Shown: positions 33,961 through 42,134 of the stretch, in pieces
Position numbering within the stretch: position 1 is the first letter of the stretch
Layout of the letters: every line of letters starts with the position of its first letter
Assembly (NCBI GenBank): GCA_964030785.1
Contig: OZ034971.1
Location: 36,131,804-36,195,803 of the forward strand
From: Siderastrea siderea
Lineage: Eukaryota; Cnidaria; Anthozoa; Scleractinia; Rhizangiidae
Length of the DNA: 64,000 nt
Direction: 5' to 3'
Translations under genes and position numbers: made by a program
Notes under the pieces: generated by a model
Told to the model about the DNA's origin: nothing
Databases searched by the model: none
Seen by the model: the letters and a program-made list of their open reading frames with translations, nothing else

Positions 33961-35361
33961 ATGCCTGACGTGAGTACACAAACCGCCCCGGCTCACGAGC
34001 GTTCCGAAGCGACCGTCAACCCAGCGTTACGGATTTTCAAGGTGCCACCGACCGACATTAGCATCAATGCCTATCGCATGGTCACCATTCAACCCACCAC
34101 CACGGGTATCAATCCTATGGAATTCATCATTCCAGGGTTGGACGATTTTGTGGATTTGGGACGCAGTTACTTTACCATGGAATTGAGTTTGAAAAAGGCG
34201 AATGGCGCGAACTTGGTGGCCGCGGAGAAATTGTGGCCCGTCAATAATTTGGCCCATTCCATCATCAAACAAATTGACTTGCAGTTGAATGGCACGTTGA
34301 TCAGTCCACAATCCGACACGTATCATTACAAAGCTTACCTGGAAACCTTGCTGAATTATGACCGAGAAGATGGCAAGACCGTGTTAGGACCCCAAGGATG
34401 GTACAATCAAGTGGATTTCCCACCCCAATGGACTGCCACCAACACAGACAAAGCAGGAAACCATCAACATTGGCAAGATCTGCCTGCTAATCATCAAGAG
34501 GCCTTCAATGCCTCTGCGGCCGAAGTGGAGAAGTATGCTGCAGGTGCCACCCACAGTCTAGTGTTTACCCCGCACTTGGAAGTCTTTCATACCGGCAAAT
34601 TGTTGGTGCCTGGCATCGAAATCAAGATGAAATTTCATTTCAATGGTCCCACCCTGTTTTTGAATGGAGTGGCTCTAGCTGGCCGATTGATGGAAGGGGA
34701 TGTGAAACTAAGGTTTCATCTCTGTCAACTGCGTTTGAATGACGCCATCTACCAGAGTATCTCTAGCAAAAGACACAATGAAGGCCAAGTGGCGGCTTAC
34801 CCGACCGTCCGCAGTGAAATCCGGACCTTCAGCATGCAAAACAACCTGGTCCGCTTTGATATCCCGAACCTGTTTCAAAACAGAATACCTGACCGATTGA
34901 TTGTGGGGTTACTGGACAGCCGTGCCTTCAATGGAGATGTGACCCGAGATCCGTTCTGTTTCCAGAAATTTGGTCTGACCTCCATTCGACAGATTGTCAA
35001 AGGAGAAGAATACCCTTATGAAACCCTGCAGTTAGTGCACAACAATGGCACCCGAGATAATCTAGGCTACTTCCGTTTTCTGCAAGCCAGTGGTGCTTGG
35101 TGTAAAAAGAAAGGCAATATGGTAGAACTACTGGATTGGGGCCAAGCTAAAAATTGTACCTTGTTCATGTTTGACAATGTGGCCAATGGATGTGCTGACA
35201 GTCAAAACCTCAACCCCAAGCAAACGGGAGATTTACAATTGGTGTTGGAATTTGGAGCTGCCCCCGGTGTCAATATAACCGTACTCGTGTATGGAGAATT
35301 TGAGAATTTGCTGGAGATTGACAGGAACGGAGCCGTGTTGTATAACATTTACCAACACTGA
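33961..35361 (+). CDS. MCP: Major capsid protein, copy 1
   Basis: 466 residues. The N-terminal block (IFKVPPTDISINAY, MEFIIPGLDDFVDLGRSYF, WPVNNLAHSIIKQIDLQLNG, YKAYLETLLNYDREDGKT) is the signature of Polinton double-jelly-roll major capsid proteins. A second block (RLIVGLLDSRAFNGD, YPYETLQLVHNN) near residues 315-360 belongs to the second barrel. It forms the trimeric capsomers of the icosahedral shell. The stop overlaps the protease ATG (TGATG). The same protein is encoded at 36774-38174. Confidence 0.93.
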   Translation: MPDVSTQTAPAHERSEATVNPALRIFKVPPTDISINAYRMVTIQPTTTGINPMEFIIPGLDDFVDLGRSYFTMELSLKKANGANLVAAEKLWPVNNLAHSIIKQIDLQLNGTLISPQSDTYHYKAYLETLLNYDREDGKTVLGPQGWYNQVDFPPQWTATNTDKAGNHQHWQDLPANHQEAFNASAAEVEKYAAGATHSLVFTPHLEVFHTGKLLVPGIEIKMKFHFNGPTLFLNGVALAGRLMEGDVKLRFHLCQLRLNDAIYQSISSKRHNEGQVAAYPTVRSEIRTFSMQNNLVRFDIPNLFQNRIPDRLIVGLLDSRAFNGDVTRDPFCFQKFGLTSIRQIVKGEEYPYETLQLVHNNGTRDNLGYFRFLQASGAWCKKKGNMVELLDWGQAKNCTLFMFDNVANGCADSQNLNPKQTGDLQLVLEFGAAPGVNITVLVYGEFENLLEIDRNGAVLYNIYQH

Positions 35362-35753
35362 TGGAACATGTGGCCTTGAATAATGTCCAGTTGGATTATT
35401 TAGCCCGAGACGACCCCCAATTGAACCCTGTCTTTTACGGGACGGTGGCCTGTGATCGTTTACCCAAGAGTCCTGTCAAGACCCAACCCCAAGGGTACAT
35501 TGTGAATACGGACCCACACGATCAACCGGGACAACATTGGTTAGCGGTGTGGACGGATGGAAAGGTGTGTGAAGTCCTGGACAGTTATGCTTTGCCATTG
35601 GATACGTACGTGCAAGCTACCCCGTTACGAGATTGGATTGTCCAACATTGGAAGTATGTAGTGACCAATGGCAAGTCCCTCCAAGCCATTACAAGCAAGA
35701 GTTGTGGTGATTACGCCTTATTGTACAAGCGGGGGAAGGGGTCAACGCGGTGA
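35361..35753 (+). pseudogene. PRO: Truncated adenovirus-type protease, copy 1
   Basis: The first 122 residues equal the intact protease at 38174. Then the duplication junction replaces the C-terminus with eight unrelated residues and a stop (130 residues in all). Catalytic H59, D74, Q108 and C115 are all retained, but the C-terminal third of the fold is missing, so activity is unlikely. Confidence 0.85.
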
Positions 35754-35911
35754 TTGCCGGGATTCCTAAGGCCGCTTGGTCCATCACCAAAGGGGTAGAA
35801 AAGTTAGCCAAAAAGAATTACCTAAGATCAACGAAGAAACGTATGGAAGAAATGCGAAGTGGGAAACGCAAACGGTGGGCGGGGGAATCGTTTACGTGCA
35901 ACGTCATGTGA
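35725..35911 (+). pseudogene. 5'-truncated copy of the Arg-rich core gene
   Basis: The body of the 32853 gene without its ATG and Arg run, created by the tandem duplication. It lies in a different frame from the protease fusion, and its first in-frame Met is near the end. Confidence 0.85.
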
Positions 35912-35949
35912 GTATAAAAAGAAAACAAGAGTTGTGAAAACAAACAAAG

Positions 35950-36141
35950 ATGCCCAAGACAAGAGTGCGTCGAAGGAGACGAAGAAGGCAACGAGGGGGT
36001 CTCTTGCCCCTGGCCGCCCTCATTCCAGCCTTGATCGCTGGAGGAAAAGCTGTGGCGTTGGGTGCCGCAAGTGGTGCCGCGAGTTACGGGGCTAAAAAAG
36101 GGTTGGAAGCCGCTTTTCGGAAAAAGCGACGACGACGATGA
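35950..36141 (+). CDS. Adenovirus pX-like core peptide, copy 2
   Basis: 63 residues, identical to 33137-33328, with the same upstream TATA box at 35913. Part of the second duplicated unit. Confidence 0.75.
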   Translation: MPKTRVRRRRRRRQRGGLLPLAALIPALIAGGKAVALGAASGAASYGAKKGLEAAFRKKRRRR

Positions 36142-36208
36142 TGACGGTATAAAAAGGGGAGTCCCATAAAGCCTAAACAAAACGTTTATCCCTGGTGAAG
36201 AAGACACC

Positions 36209-36535
36209 ATGCGTGGGGGAAGTTTGACACGATTTCGAACCGACGAGTGGTATGATCAACAAGGCAAAGGAGTGATGACGGATCTGATGCGTGGGGGGTT
36301 GCAAGGTCTTATAAGGACGCGAAATCCTTTAAAATTGCCTAGTAATATCAAGAGAGGCTTGGAAACGGGTTTGACACGAGGTATCAAACGCAAAGCCGAA
36401 GACGTCCTTAAAAAAGAAATCACCAAACAAGCCAAGAAAGCGTTGAGTCATAAGAACGTGAAAGACGCCGTGCGTGTAGCCACTGCCTTATTTCCCAAAC
36501 AAACCAAACGTGCACGTGATATTTTGGGAGTGTGA
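36209..36535 (+). CDS. Basic small protein, copy 2
   Basis: 108 residues, identical to 33396-33722. Confidence 0.7.
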   Translation: MRGGSLTRFRTDEWYDQQGKGVMTDLMRGGLQGLIRTRNPLKLPSNIKRGLETGLTRGIKRKAEDVLKKEITKQAKKALSHKNVKDAVRVATALFPKQTKRARDILGV

Positions 36536-36537
36536 AC

Positions 36538-36771
36538 ATGGAACCCGTGCATTCACGACCTCGACGGATTCGTAGTAATCGAGGGTTGTCTCAATGGGGT
36601 GGACTGTATCCGTTTTGGAAACTCATGCCACGACGACGACAACGTGGTGGATGGTTGAGTCCCGAGGTCATGAGAGTCCCCGGGTTTGATTTGAGACAAC
36701 GTTTAGGACGACGACGACGACGCTATAAAAACCCCTCACGACGACGACGGGGTACCACTCGACGACGTTAA
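36538..36771 (+). CDS. Arginine-rich small protein with QRGG, copy 2
   Basis: 77 residues, identical to 33725-33958. Confidence 0.65.
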   Translation: MEPVHSRPRRIRSNRGLSQWGGLYPFWKLMPRRRQRGGWLSPEVMRVPGFDLRQRLGRRRRRYKNPSRRRRGTTRRR

Positions 36772-36773
36772 AC

Positions 36774-38174
36774 ATGCCTGACGTGAGTACACAAACCGCC
36801 CCGGCTCACGAGCGTTCCGAAGCGACCGTCAACCCAGCGTTACGGATTTTCAAGGTGCCACCGACCGACATTAGCATCAATGCCTATCGCATGGTCACCA
36901 TTCAACCCACCACCACGGGTATCAATCCTATGGAATTCATCATTCCAGGGTTGGACGATTTTGTGGATTTGGGACGCAGTTACTTTACCATGGAATTGAG
37001 TTTGAAAAAGGCGAATGGCGCGAACTTGGTGGCCGCGGAGAAATTGTGGCCCGTCAATAATTTGGCCCATTCCATCATCAAACAAATTGACTTGCAGTTG
37101 AATGGCACGTTGATCAGTCCACAATCCGACACGTATCATTACAAAGCTTACCTGGAAACCTTGCTGAATTATGACCGAGAAGATGGCAAGACCGTGTTAG
37201 GACCCCAAGGATGGTACAATCAAGTGGATTTCCCACCCCAATGGACTGCCACCAACACAGACAAAGCAGGAAACCATCAACATTGGCAAGATCTGCCTGC
37301 TAATCATCAAGAGGCCTTCAATGCCTCTGCGGCCGAAGTGGAGAAGTATGCTGCAGGTGCCACCCACAGTCTAGTGTTTACCCCGCACTTGGAAGTCTTT
37401 CATACCGGCAAATTGTTGGTGCCTGGCATCGAAATCAAGATGAAATTTCATTTCAATGGTCCCACCCTGTTTTTGAATGGAGTGGCTCTAGCTGGCCGAT
37501 TGATGGAAGGGGATGTGAAACTAAGGTTTCATCTCTGTCAACTGCGTTTGAATGACGCCATCTACCAGAGTATCTCTAGCAAAAGACACAATGAAGGCCA
37601 AGTGGCGGCTTACCCGACCGTCCGCAGTGAAATCCGGACCTTCAGCATGCAAAACAACCTGGTCCGCTTTGATATCCCGAACCTGTTTCAAAACAGAATA
37701 CCTGACCGATTGATTGTGGGGTTACTGGACAGCCGTGCCTTCAATGGAGATGTGACCCGAGATCCGTTCTGTTTCCAGAAATTTGGTCTGACCTCCATTC
37801 GACAGATTGTCAAAGGAGAAGAATACCCTTATGAAACCCTGCAGTTAGTGCACAACAATGGCACCCGAGATAATCTAGGCTACTTCCGTTTTCTGCAAGC
37901 CAGTGGTGCTTGGTGTAAAAAGAAAGGCAATATGGTAGAACTACTGGATTGGGGCCAAGCTAAAAATTGTACCTTGTTCATGTTTGACAATGTGGCCAAT
38001 GGATGTGCTGACAGTCAAAACCTCAACCCCAAGCAAACGGGAGATTTACAATTGGTGTTGGAATTTGGAGCTGCCCCCGGTGTCAATATAACCGTACTCG
38101 TGTATGGAGAATTTGAGAATTTGCTGGAGATTGACAGGAACGGAGCCGTGTTGTATAACATTTACCAACACTGA
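36774..38174 (+). CDS. MCP: Major capsid protein, copy 2
   Basis: 466 residues, identical to copy 1. This copy directly precedes the intact protease with a TGATG overlap, which is probably the ancestral arrangement. Confidence 0.93.
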   Translation: MPDVSTQTAPAHERSEATVNPALRIFKVPPTDISINAYRMVTIQPTTTGINPMEFIIPGLDDFVDLGRSYFTMELSLKKANGANLVAAEKLWPVNNLAHSIIKQIDLQLNGTLISPQSDTYHYKAYLETLLNYDREDGKTVLGPQGWYNQVDFPPQWTATNTDKAGNHQHWQDLPANHQEAFNASAAEVEKYAAGATHSLVFTPHLEVFHTGKLLVPGIEIKMKFHFNGPTLFLNGVALAGRLMEGDVKLRFHLCQLRLNDAIYQSISSKRHNEGQVAAYPTVRSEIRTFSMQNNLVRFDIPNLFQNRIPDRLIVGLLDSRAFNGDVTRDPFCFQKFGLTSIRQIVKGEEYPYETLQLVHNNGTRDNLGYFRFLQASGAWCKKKGNMVELLDWGQAKNCTLFMFDNVANGCADSQNLNPKQTGDLQLVLEFGAAPGVNITVLVYGEFENLLEIDRNGAVLYNIYQH

Positions 38175-38713
38175 TGGAACATGTGGCCTTGAATAATGTC
38201 CAGTTGGATTATTTAGCCCGAGACGACCCCCAATTGAACCCTGTCTTTTACGGGACGGTGGCCTGTGATCGTTTACCCAAGAGTCCTGTCAAGACCCAAC
38301 CCCAAGGGTACATTGTGAATACGGACCCACACGATCAACCGGGACAACATTGGTTAGCGGTGTGGACGGATGGAAAGGTGTGTGAAGTCCTGGACAGTTA
38401 TGCTTTGCCATTGGATACGTACGTGCAAGCTACCCCGTTACGAGATTGGATTGTCCAACATTGGAAGTATGTAGTGACCAATGGCAAGTCCCTCCAAGCC
38501 ATTACAAGCAAGAGTTGTGGTGATTACGCCTTATTGTACTTGAAAGCCAAAGCCCGTGGACGGACCTTGCAAGAGTTTTTAAATGAGTTTTCGGATCATC
38601 ATTATGTTAGTAATGACCATCAAGCCGGTCAACGCCTTCAACAATTGATTGTAGGCCAAGAAGCCAGATGGTATCAACTGTGTTGTCATCCGTATCATCA
38701 ATGTAATGCTTAA
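38174..38713 (+). CDS. PRO: Adenovirus-type cysteine protease (adenain family)
   Basis: 179 residues. The catalytic layout matches adenain: H59 in PGQHWLAVW, D74 in VLDSYA at the place of adenain Glu71, Q108 for the oxyanion hole and C115 in SKSCGDYALLYL, with the same seven-residue Gln-Cys spacing. Clan CE proteases of this type mature adenovirus and Polinton capsid and core precursors. It overlaps the capsid stop by one base. The QRGG motifs in neighbouring proteins are probable substrates (inference). An AATAAA follows the stop directly. Confidence 0.93.
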   Translation: MEHVALNNVQLDYLARDDPQLNPVFYGTVACDRLPKSPVKTQPQGYIVNTDPHDQPGQHWLAVWTDGKVCEVLDSYALPLDTYVQATPLRDWIVQHWKYVVTNGKSLQAITSKSCGDYALLYLKAKARGRTLQEFLNEFSDHHYVSNDHQAGQRLQQLIVGQEARWYQLCCHPYHQCNA

Positions 38714-38741
38714 ATAAAATTTGTTGGAAAAAAGTGGTGTC

Positions 38742-38827
38742 GGAGTCGTAGCTCAGTGGGTAGAGCCTTTGGACTTGATCCAGGATAGCGATTGGGTCGT
38801 GCGTGGGTTCGAGTCCCACCGATTCCA
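38742..38827 (+). tRNA. tRNA-like sequence with long variable arm and short anticodon loop
   Basis: 86 bases: acceptor GGAGTCG/CGATTCC with discriminator A (one G-T pair), D-arm GCTC AGTGGGTA GAGC, T-arm GTGGG TTCGAGT CCCAC, and a long variable region of the Ser/Leu class. The anticodon arm TTTGGA CTTGA TCCAGG resembles tRNA-Ser(TGA) but lacks about two loop bases, leaving a 5-base loop, so a standard anticodon cannot be assigned. A and B box promoters look intact. It lies between protease and ATPase. It could be a degenerate captured tRNA, an RNA processing signal or a primer-like element. Confidence 0.65.
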
Positions 38828-38868
38828 ATAAAAAGGTGCCTTTTTTTTTCTAAGGGTAGTTCGTCATC

Positions 38869-39522
38869 ATGCAAACGGGGAAACCGTTTCGTTTTCATAC
38901 CCCCTCCTCTATCTTGGTGGTGGGTCCTTCGGGATGTGGTAAAACCGCGTTTACGGAAAAACTCTTGGTAGACAACCCGGAGTTGTTTGAAAGTCCACCG
39001 ACCCAAATGCATTATTGTTATGGGGCCTGGCAAGATCGATTTCAAGGCATGCAAGATCATGGGGTGGTGTTTCACGAAGGGATTCCCGATCATGAGGCCT
39101 TAGTGCAATGGTTTCCTGAAGGACATGGGGTCCTCGTTTTGGATGATTTAATGGACGAAGGCAGCCATGATAAACGCGTGTTGGATTTATTCACCAAACA
39201 TTCGCATCATCAAGGGGTGACCGTCCTATACTTGTGCCAAGACATGTTTCCCGTGGGTCGCTATGCTAAAAGTATATCCCGCAATGCCCATTACATCGTG
39301 GCGTTCAAGAACCCCCGAGATCAATTAGGGGTACGCAATGTCATGCTTCAATCGTTTCCTACCACTTGGAAAGACACGTTGGAGACGTTTCATCAAGCCA
39401 CCACACGACCGTATGGGTATTTGGTCTTGGATTTACACCCCGCCTCGTCCGATCAACAACGGGTGTTGAGTCACTTGTTAAAAGACGAAGGATGGACTCG
39501 CACCTATCAAAAACGACTATAA
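38869..39522 (+). CDS. ATP: FtsK/HerA-type genome-packaging ATPase
   Basis: 217 residues. Walker A GPSGCGKT (residues 19-26), Walker B GVLVLDDLMDE (about 87-97) and a sensor-type VTVLYLCQDMFP (about 115-126) are in the order seen in A32-like ATPases of Polintons, poxviruses and giant viruses. It pumps DNA into preformed capsids. Length is typical for Polintons. The start follows the tRNA-like sequence by 41 bases. Confidence 0.93.
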   Translation: MQTGKPFRFHTPSSILVVGPSGCGKTAFTEKLLVDNPELFESPPTQMHYCYGAWQDRFQGMQDHGVVFHEGIPDHEALVQWFPEGHGVLVLDDLMDEGSHDKRVLDLFTKHSHHQGVTVLYLCQDMFPVGRYAKSISRNAHYIVAFKNPRDQLGVRNVMLQSFPTTWKDTLETFHQATTRPYGYLVLDLHPASSDQQRVLSHLLKDEGWTRTYQKRL

Positions 39523-39561
39523 AGGCACCCCCTTGGAACAGGTAAAAAGAGAAAAGCAACC

Positions 39562-40506
39562 ATGGCCGATGATGACCGTCAACCTCCGCAATCGTACGAT
39601 ACCGTGTCCCCTGCGGGGGTGGGAGCGGCCAGCGGCAATGTCATGTCCCCAAGGGCCTGGCAAGATTTGTATTTGACGGGAGACCAAGGCCTTATCGACG
39701 CCGCCACGGAGGAAATGCCCCCTGATCCCCTCTGGGAGTTTATGGAATCCATCCCCCCTGCGGACGTCATCGCGAGCTGGCCCGATCTGGATGGTGCGCC
39801 CGCTGCACAGGCTTCTTCCCCAGCCGGGGTAGGAAGCCAAGGAAGTCAATCATTCCGTAGCATACAGACCACCCCGGAGTCTTCTGGTGCTCTAACTCCT
39901 GCGACTCCTCCTAGCGTACCCTTGGCAGCGGGTGCTCGAACAGCAGCGGGTGCTCGAACAGCAGCGGGTGCAGGGGGAAGTGGAAATGGACGTGGGGGAA
40001 GTGGAAATGGACGTGGGGGACGTCGTGGTCCTAGGACTAGAGGTGGCGGACGTGGTGGTGCTGGTGGTGGTGGTGGTGGTGGTGGAGGAGGTGCTGGGGG
40101 TGCTGGTGGAGGTGGTGGTGGTGGTGGTGCTGGTGGTGCTGGTGGTGGTGCTGGTGGTGGTGGTGGAGGAGGAGGTGGTGGTGGAGGTGGTGGTGGTGGC
40201 GGTGGAGGTGGCCGACGTGGTGGACGACGTGGTGGCCGACGCGGACGACGACGACGACTTTTTCCCGGTTCACCTAGGACACCTTCCTCCAGTCCCTCCA
40301 CTCCTCGAGGATCTCGGACTCCGCCCCCTCGTACCTTGCGTCAAGCAGATTTACAACGACGTTTACGTATGCTGTTACAAGATCAAGAACAATTGGCCCA
40401 AGGACGTGAAATTGCTAATGTCACCATGACCAATAGCATTGTCACCAGTTATAAACAAGGAGGAGCACCGAGCGTACAAACGTCTTCGTCCCGTGTTTCG
40501 CCGTAA
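39562..40506 (+). CDS. Glycine/RGG-rich protein
   Basis: 314 residues. Acidic N-terminal third, then two AAGARTAAGARTAAG-type repeats, an almost pure Gly tract with Arg (about 135-228) and an Arg-rich block. A conserved-looking C-terminal tail has helical QADLQRRLRMLLQDQEQLAQ and SIVTSYKQGGAPSVQTSSS. The ATG has a good CAACCATGG context. RGG tracts bind RNA and favour phase separation, but the protein is not recognised. The GGTGGT repeat DNA probably expands and contracts, so its length may vary between copies. Confidence 0.75.
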   Translation: MADDDRQPPQSYDTVSPAGVGAASGNVMSPRAWQDLYLTGDQGLIDAATEEMPPDPLWEFMESIPPADVIASWPDLDGAPAAQASSPAGVGSQGSQSFRSIQTTPESSGALTPATPPSVPLAAGARTAAGARTAAGAGGSGNGRGGSGNGRGGRRGPRTRGGGRGGAGGGGGGGGGGAGGAGGGGGGGGAGGAGGGAGGGGGGGGGGGGGGGGGGGGRRGGRRGGRRGRRRRLFPGSPRTPSSSPSTPRGSRTPPPRTLRQADLQRRLRMLLQDQEQLAQGREIANVTMTNSIVTSYKQGGAPSVQTSSSRVSP

Positions 40507-40508
40507 AG

Positions 40509-41171
40509 ATGAAAACCGTCGTGTCGTTATTGAATGGATCGAAACATCATGGTCTTCCCTTCCCCCCGGAATTATTACAACGGATGGATTCCTTGTATGC
40601 CTTTTATCATCAACAATGGTGGTGTTATCGAAAAATGTTGAATCATTACAGGTGTGTCAATGCCTTGTTCAATGGTATGGCATTACTCCTGATGGCTGCA
40701 GGCATGATTGCGGGCCCCCTTTTGGAAAACAGTACATTGGTAGCGTGTTTGGCGGCCGTAGGCACCGTGGTCAAAGGATGGAATGATTTTAAACAATACC
40801 GATTTAAAGTGACCATGAGTCGATTTGCGTTTACCACCTATGCCAAAGCCTTGACCGAATTGAAAACCCATGTGCGTGGTGTTCCCTTAGAGGATCTGGA
40901 ACGATTTTTAATCAAGATGCAAACCTTGGATGATACCATTGTGGATTTCACCCCTCCGTTACCCAAACGATGTCTCCAAGATTACCATGGTCATTTTGTG
41001 TACCAACCCTTGGAAGCCCTATGCTATGTAGACGGATGTCCTCGTCCCTTGAGACCTAAAGAGTATTGGATCCATAAAAAGCCGCTCCCTCCTAGTCCCA
41101 CACTCTTAGAACCATGGCCGTCCAACGACGACGACGACGCAGAAAAAGGAAACAACGAGGAGGGGCTTTAA
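40509..41171 (+). CDS. Two-helix membrane protein
   Basis: 220 residues starting two bases after the previous stop. Two adjacent hydrophobic segments (FNGMALLLMAAGMIAGPLL, about 54-72, and STLVACLAAVGTVVKGW, about 75-91) with a short turn suggest a hairpin in a membrane. Cytosolic helical regions follow (KVTMSRFAFTTYAKALTEL). The layout recalls SLATT-type two-helix proteins and similar Polinton proteins. The 3' end overlaps the next gene by 58 bases in another frame. Confidence 0.7.
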   Translation: MKTVVSLLNGSKHHGLPFPPELLQRMDSLYAFYHQQWWCYRKMLNHYRCVNALFNGMALLLMAAGMIAGPLLENSTLVACLAAVGTVVKGWNDFKQYRFKVTMSRFAFTTYAKALTELKTHVRGVPLEDLERFLIKMQTLDDTIVDFTPPLPKRCLQDYHGHFVYQPLEALCYVDGCPRPLRPKEYWIHKKPLPPSPTLLEPWPSNDDDDAEKGNNEEGL

Positions 41172-41443
41172 TGCGTCGCAAACCCCGTTTGGTGGATAAA
41201 ATTGCCCATGGCATGAGTATGTTTCTATCAGGTCCCGCCCCTGGGTTTGGACTGGCTTTAGGCAAATTAGGGGGTCAAGCCTTGAAAGGCATTACCGATA
41301 ATGTACAACATTACCGACGACAACGAGGTGGGGGTTGGTGGTCCGATTTCAAACGCAATACCCGTCAAGGCTATAAAGAGACGCAAGACCTCATCAAACA
41401 AGACAAAGCCCTTCAACGTCTATTGACGGGTCGACCATGGTGA
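41114..41443 (+). CDS. Basic minor virion-like protein with two QRGG motifs
   Basis: 109 residues. RRRRRRKRKQRGGALMRR at the N-terminus, an amphipathic or hydrophobic stretch MFLSGPAPGFGLALGKLGG, then YRRQRGGGWWSDFKRNTRQG. Two potential protease sites bracket the amphipathic stretch, which recalls the plan of membrane-active adenovirus pVI, but I see no direct similarity. Its last bases overlap the next ATG. Confidence 0.7.
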   Translation: MAVQRRRRRRKRKQRGGALMRRKPRLVDKIAHGMSMFLSGPAPGFGLALGKLGGQALKGITDNVQHYRRQRGGGWWSDFKRNTRQGYKETQDLIKQDKALQRLLTGRPW

Positions 41444-41601
41444 GGAGGAGAAGACGACGCCGTCGTCAACGAGGCGGTTTTTTAAATCTATTGGTGCCCG
41501 CCATGGTAGGATTGGGGAAAGCCGCGGCCTTGGAAACGGATAAACGTATAAAACGCACGATTCAAAAAGCCAATCAACGGTATCGTCGTCGTCACCGATA
41601 A
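41437..41601 (+). CDS. Short Arg-rich pX-like protein
   Basis: 54 residues in a frame too short for usual cut-offs: MVRRRRRRRRQRGGFLNLLV, then a hydrophobic and basic tail ending RYRRRHR. The ATG overlaps the end of the previous gene by seven bases, and the stop TAA (41599-41601) is three bases before the next ATG. It has the same basic-QRGG-hydrophobic plan as 33137-33328, so I regard it as real. Confidence 0.7.
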   Translation: MVRRRRRRRRQRGGFLNLLVPAMVGLGKAAALETDKRIKRTIQKANQRYRRRHR

Positions 41602-41604
41602 AGG

Positions 41605-41922
41605 ATGCAACGTCTTCGACGTCAATTCCCGTTTTTACGGTCCATGTTACAAGAAGCCAATGGTTCCAAACGTCAAGAGTTGTTACAACATGCCAATGCC
41701 GATCAAATCAATGCTGTGAGTGAACTGGTCTTGAACTTTTTAAAAAACAAGATTCCCGTCACCCCACCCATGCTGGCTAAACTTCAACCCTATAAAAAGG
41801 TACTACGTGATTTGGGACGTCGTCGACATTCCGTCAAAAAACGTCGTCAGTGGTTAGTCCAACAAAAAGGACAAGGGTTGTTTCAAGGACTTCACGAGGT
41901 GCTATGTCAATGTCTTCGTTAA
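41605..41922 (+). CDS. Conserved Polinton small protein
   Basis: 105 residues with the pattern QELLQHANADQINAVSELVL, then KIPVTPPMLAKLQPYKKVLR and a basic KKRRQWLVQQKG. I recognise this block as a small protein present in many metazoan Polintons; its function is not established to my knowledge. It is expected to be helical and DNA- or capsid-associated because of its basic C-terminus. Confidence 0.75.
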   Translation: MQRLRRQFPFLRSMLQEANGSKRQELLQHANADQINAVSELVLNFLKNKIPVTPPMLAKLQPYKKVLRDLGRRRHSVKKRRQWLVQQKGQGLFQGLHEVLCQCLR

Positions 41923-42134
41923 CCCTCCCTACGTGGATGACTCTATTACAAGAGGCCAATCGGGCCACCGACAAGTGGAAAGACGAGTGTCATTATTGGA
42001 AGCATAAATATCACCTGTTGTATCGAGAGTACCAACACATCTTGAGGGCCCGTCTTTGTAAGAGTTGCCGTGACCAGGAAGACGGGGAACTTTGCCCCGA
42101 CTGTAGTCAACGAACATGGACGAAGTGTACATGA
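41904..42134 (+). CDS. Small zinc-ribbon-like protein
   Basis: 76 residues from the ATG at 41904 (the frame extends upstream only through GTG). N-terminal helix with LLQEANRATDKWKDECHYW and a C-terminal CKSC...CPDC pair that could bind zinc. It overlaps the previous gene by 19 bases and the following gene by 19 bases. In some elements such a helix-plus-CxxC protein follows the 105-residue protein, but I am not certain of that. Confidence 0.6.
   Translation: MSMSSLTLPTWMTLLQEANRATDKWKDECHYWKHKYHLLYREYQHILRARLCKSCRDQEDGELCPDCSQRTWTKCT

Larger units (their letters stand above)
32912..35726 (+). repeat. Tandem duplication, copy 1 (2813-bp unit)
   Basis: Bases p in this copy match p+2813 in the next throughout the parts I compared, and all contained proteins are identical. 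The junction at 35725-35726 shares two bases (AC) between the two parental breakpoints, one in the first core gene and one in the protease gene. Confidence 0.95.
35725..38539 (+). repeat. Tandem duplication, copy 2 (2813-bp unit)
   Basis: Second copy. After 38539 the sequence continues into the intact end of the protease gene, so this copy keeps the full protease while copy 1 keeps the full first core gene. No base differences seen. Confidence 0.95.

Noticed and set aside
35361..35753. Second functional protease gene
   Set aside because: It lacks the C-terminal third and ends in a junction-derived tail, so it is treated as a duplication by-product.
39932..40429. Val-rich 165-residue and Pro-rich 151-residue (minus) frames over the Gly tract
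   Set aside because: Shadows of the GGT-repeat DNA in other frames; the Gly frame has the good ATG context and flanking conserved-looking ends.
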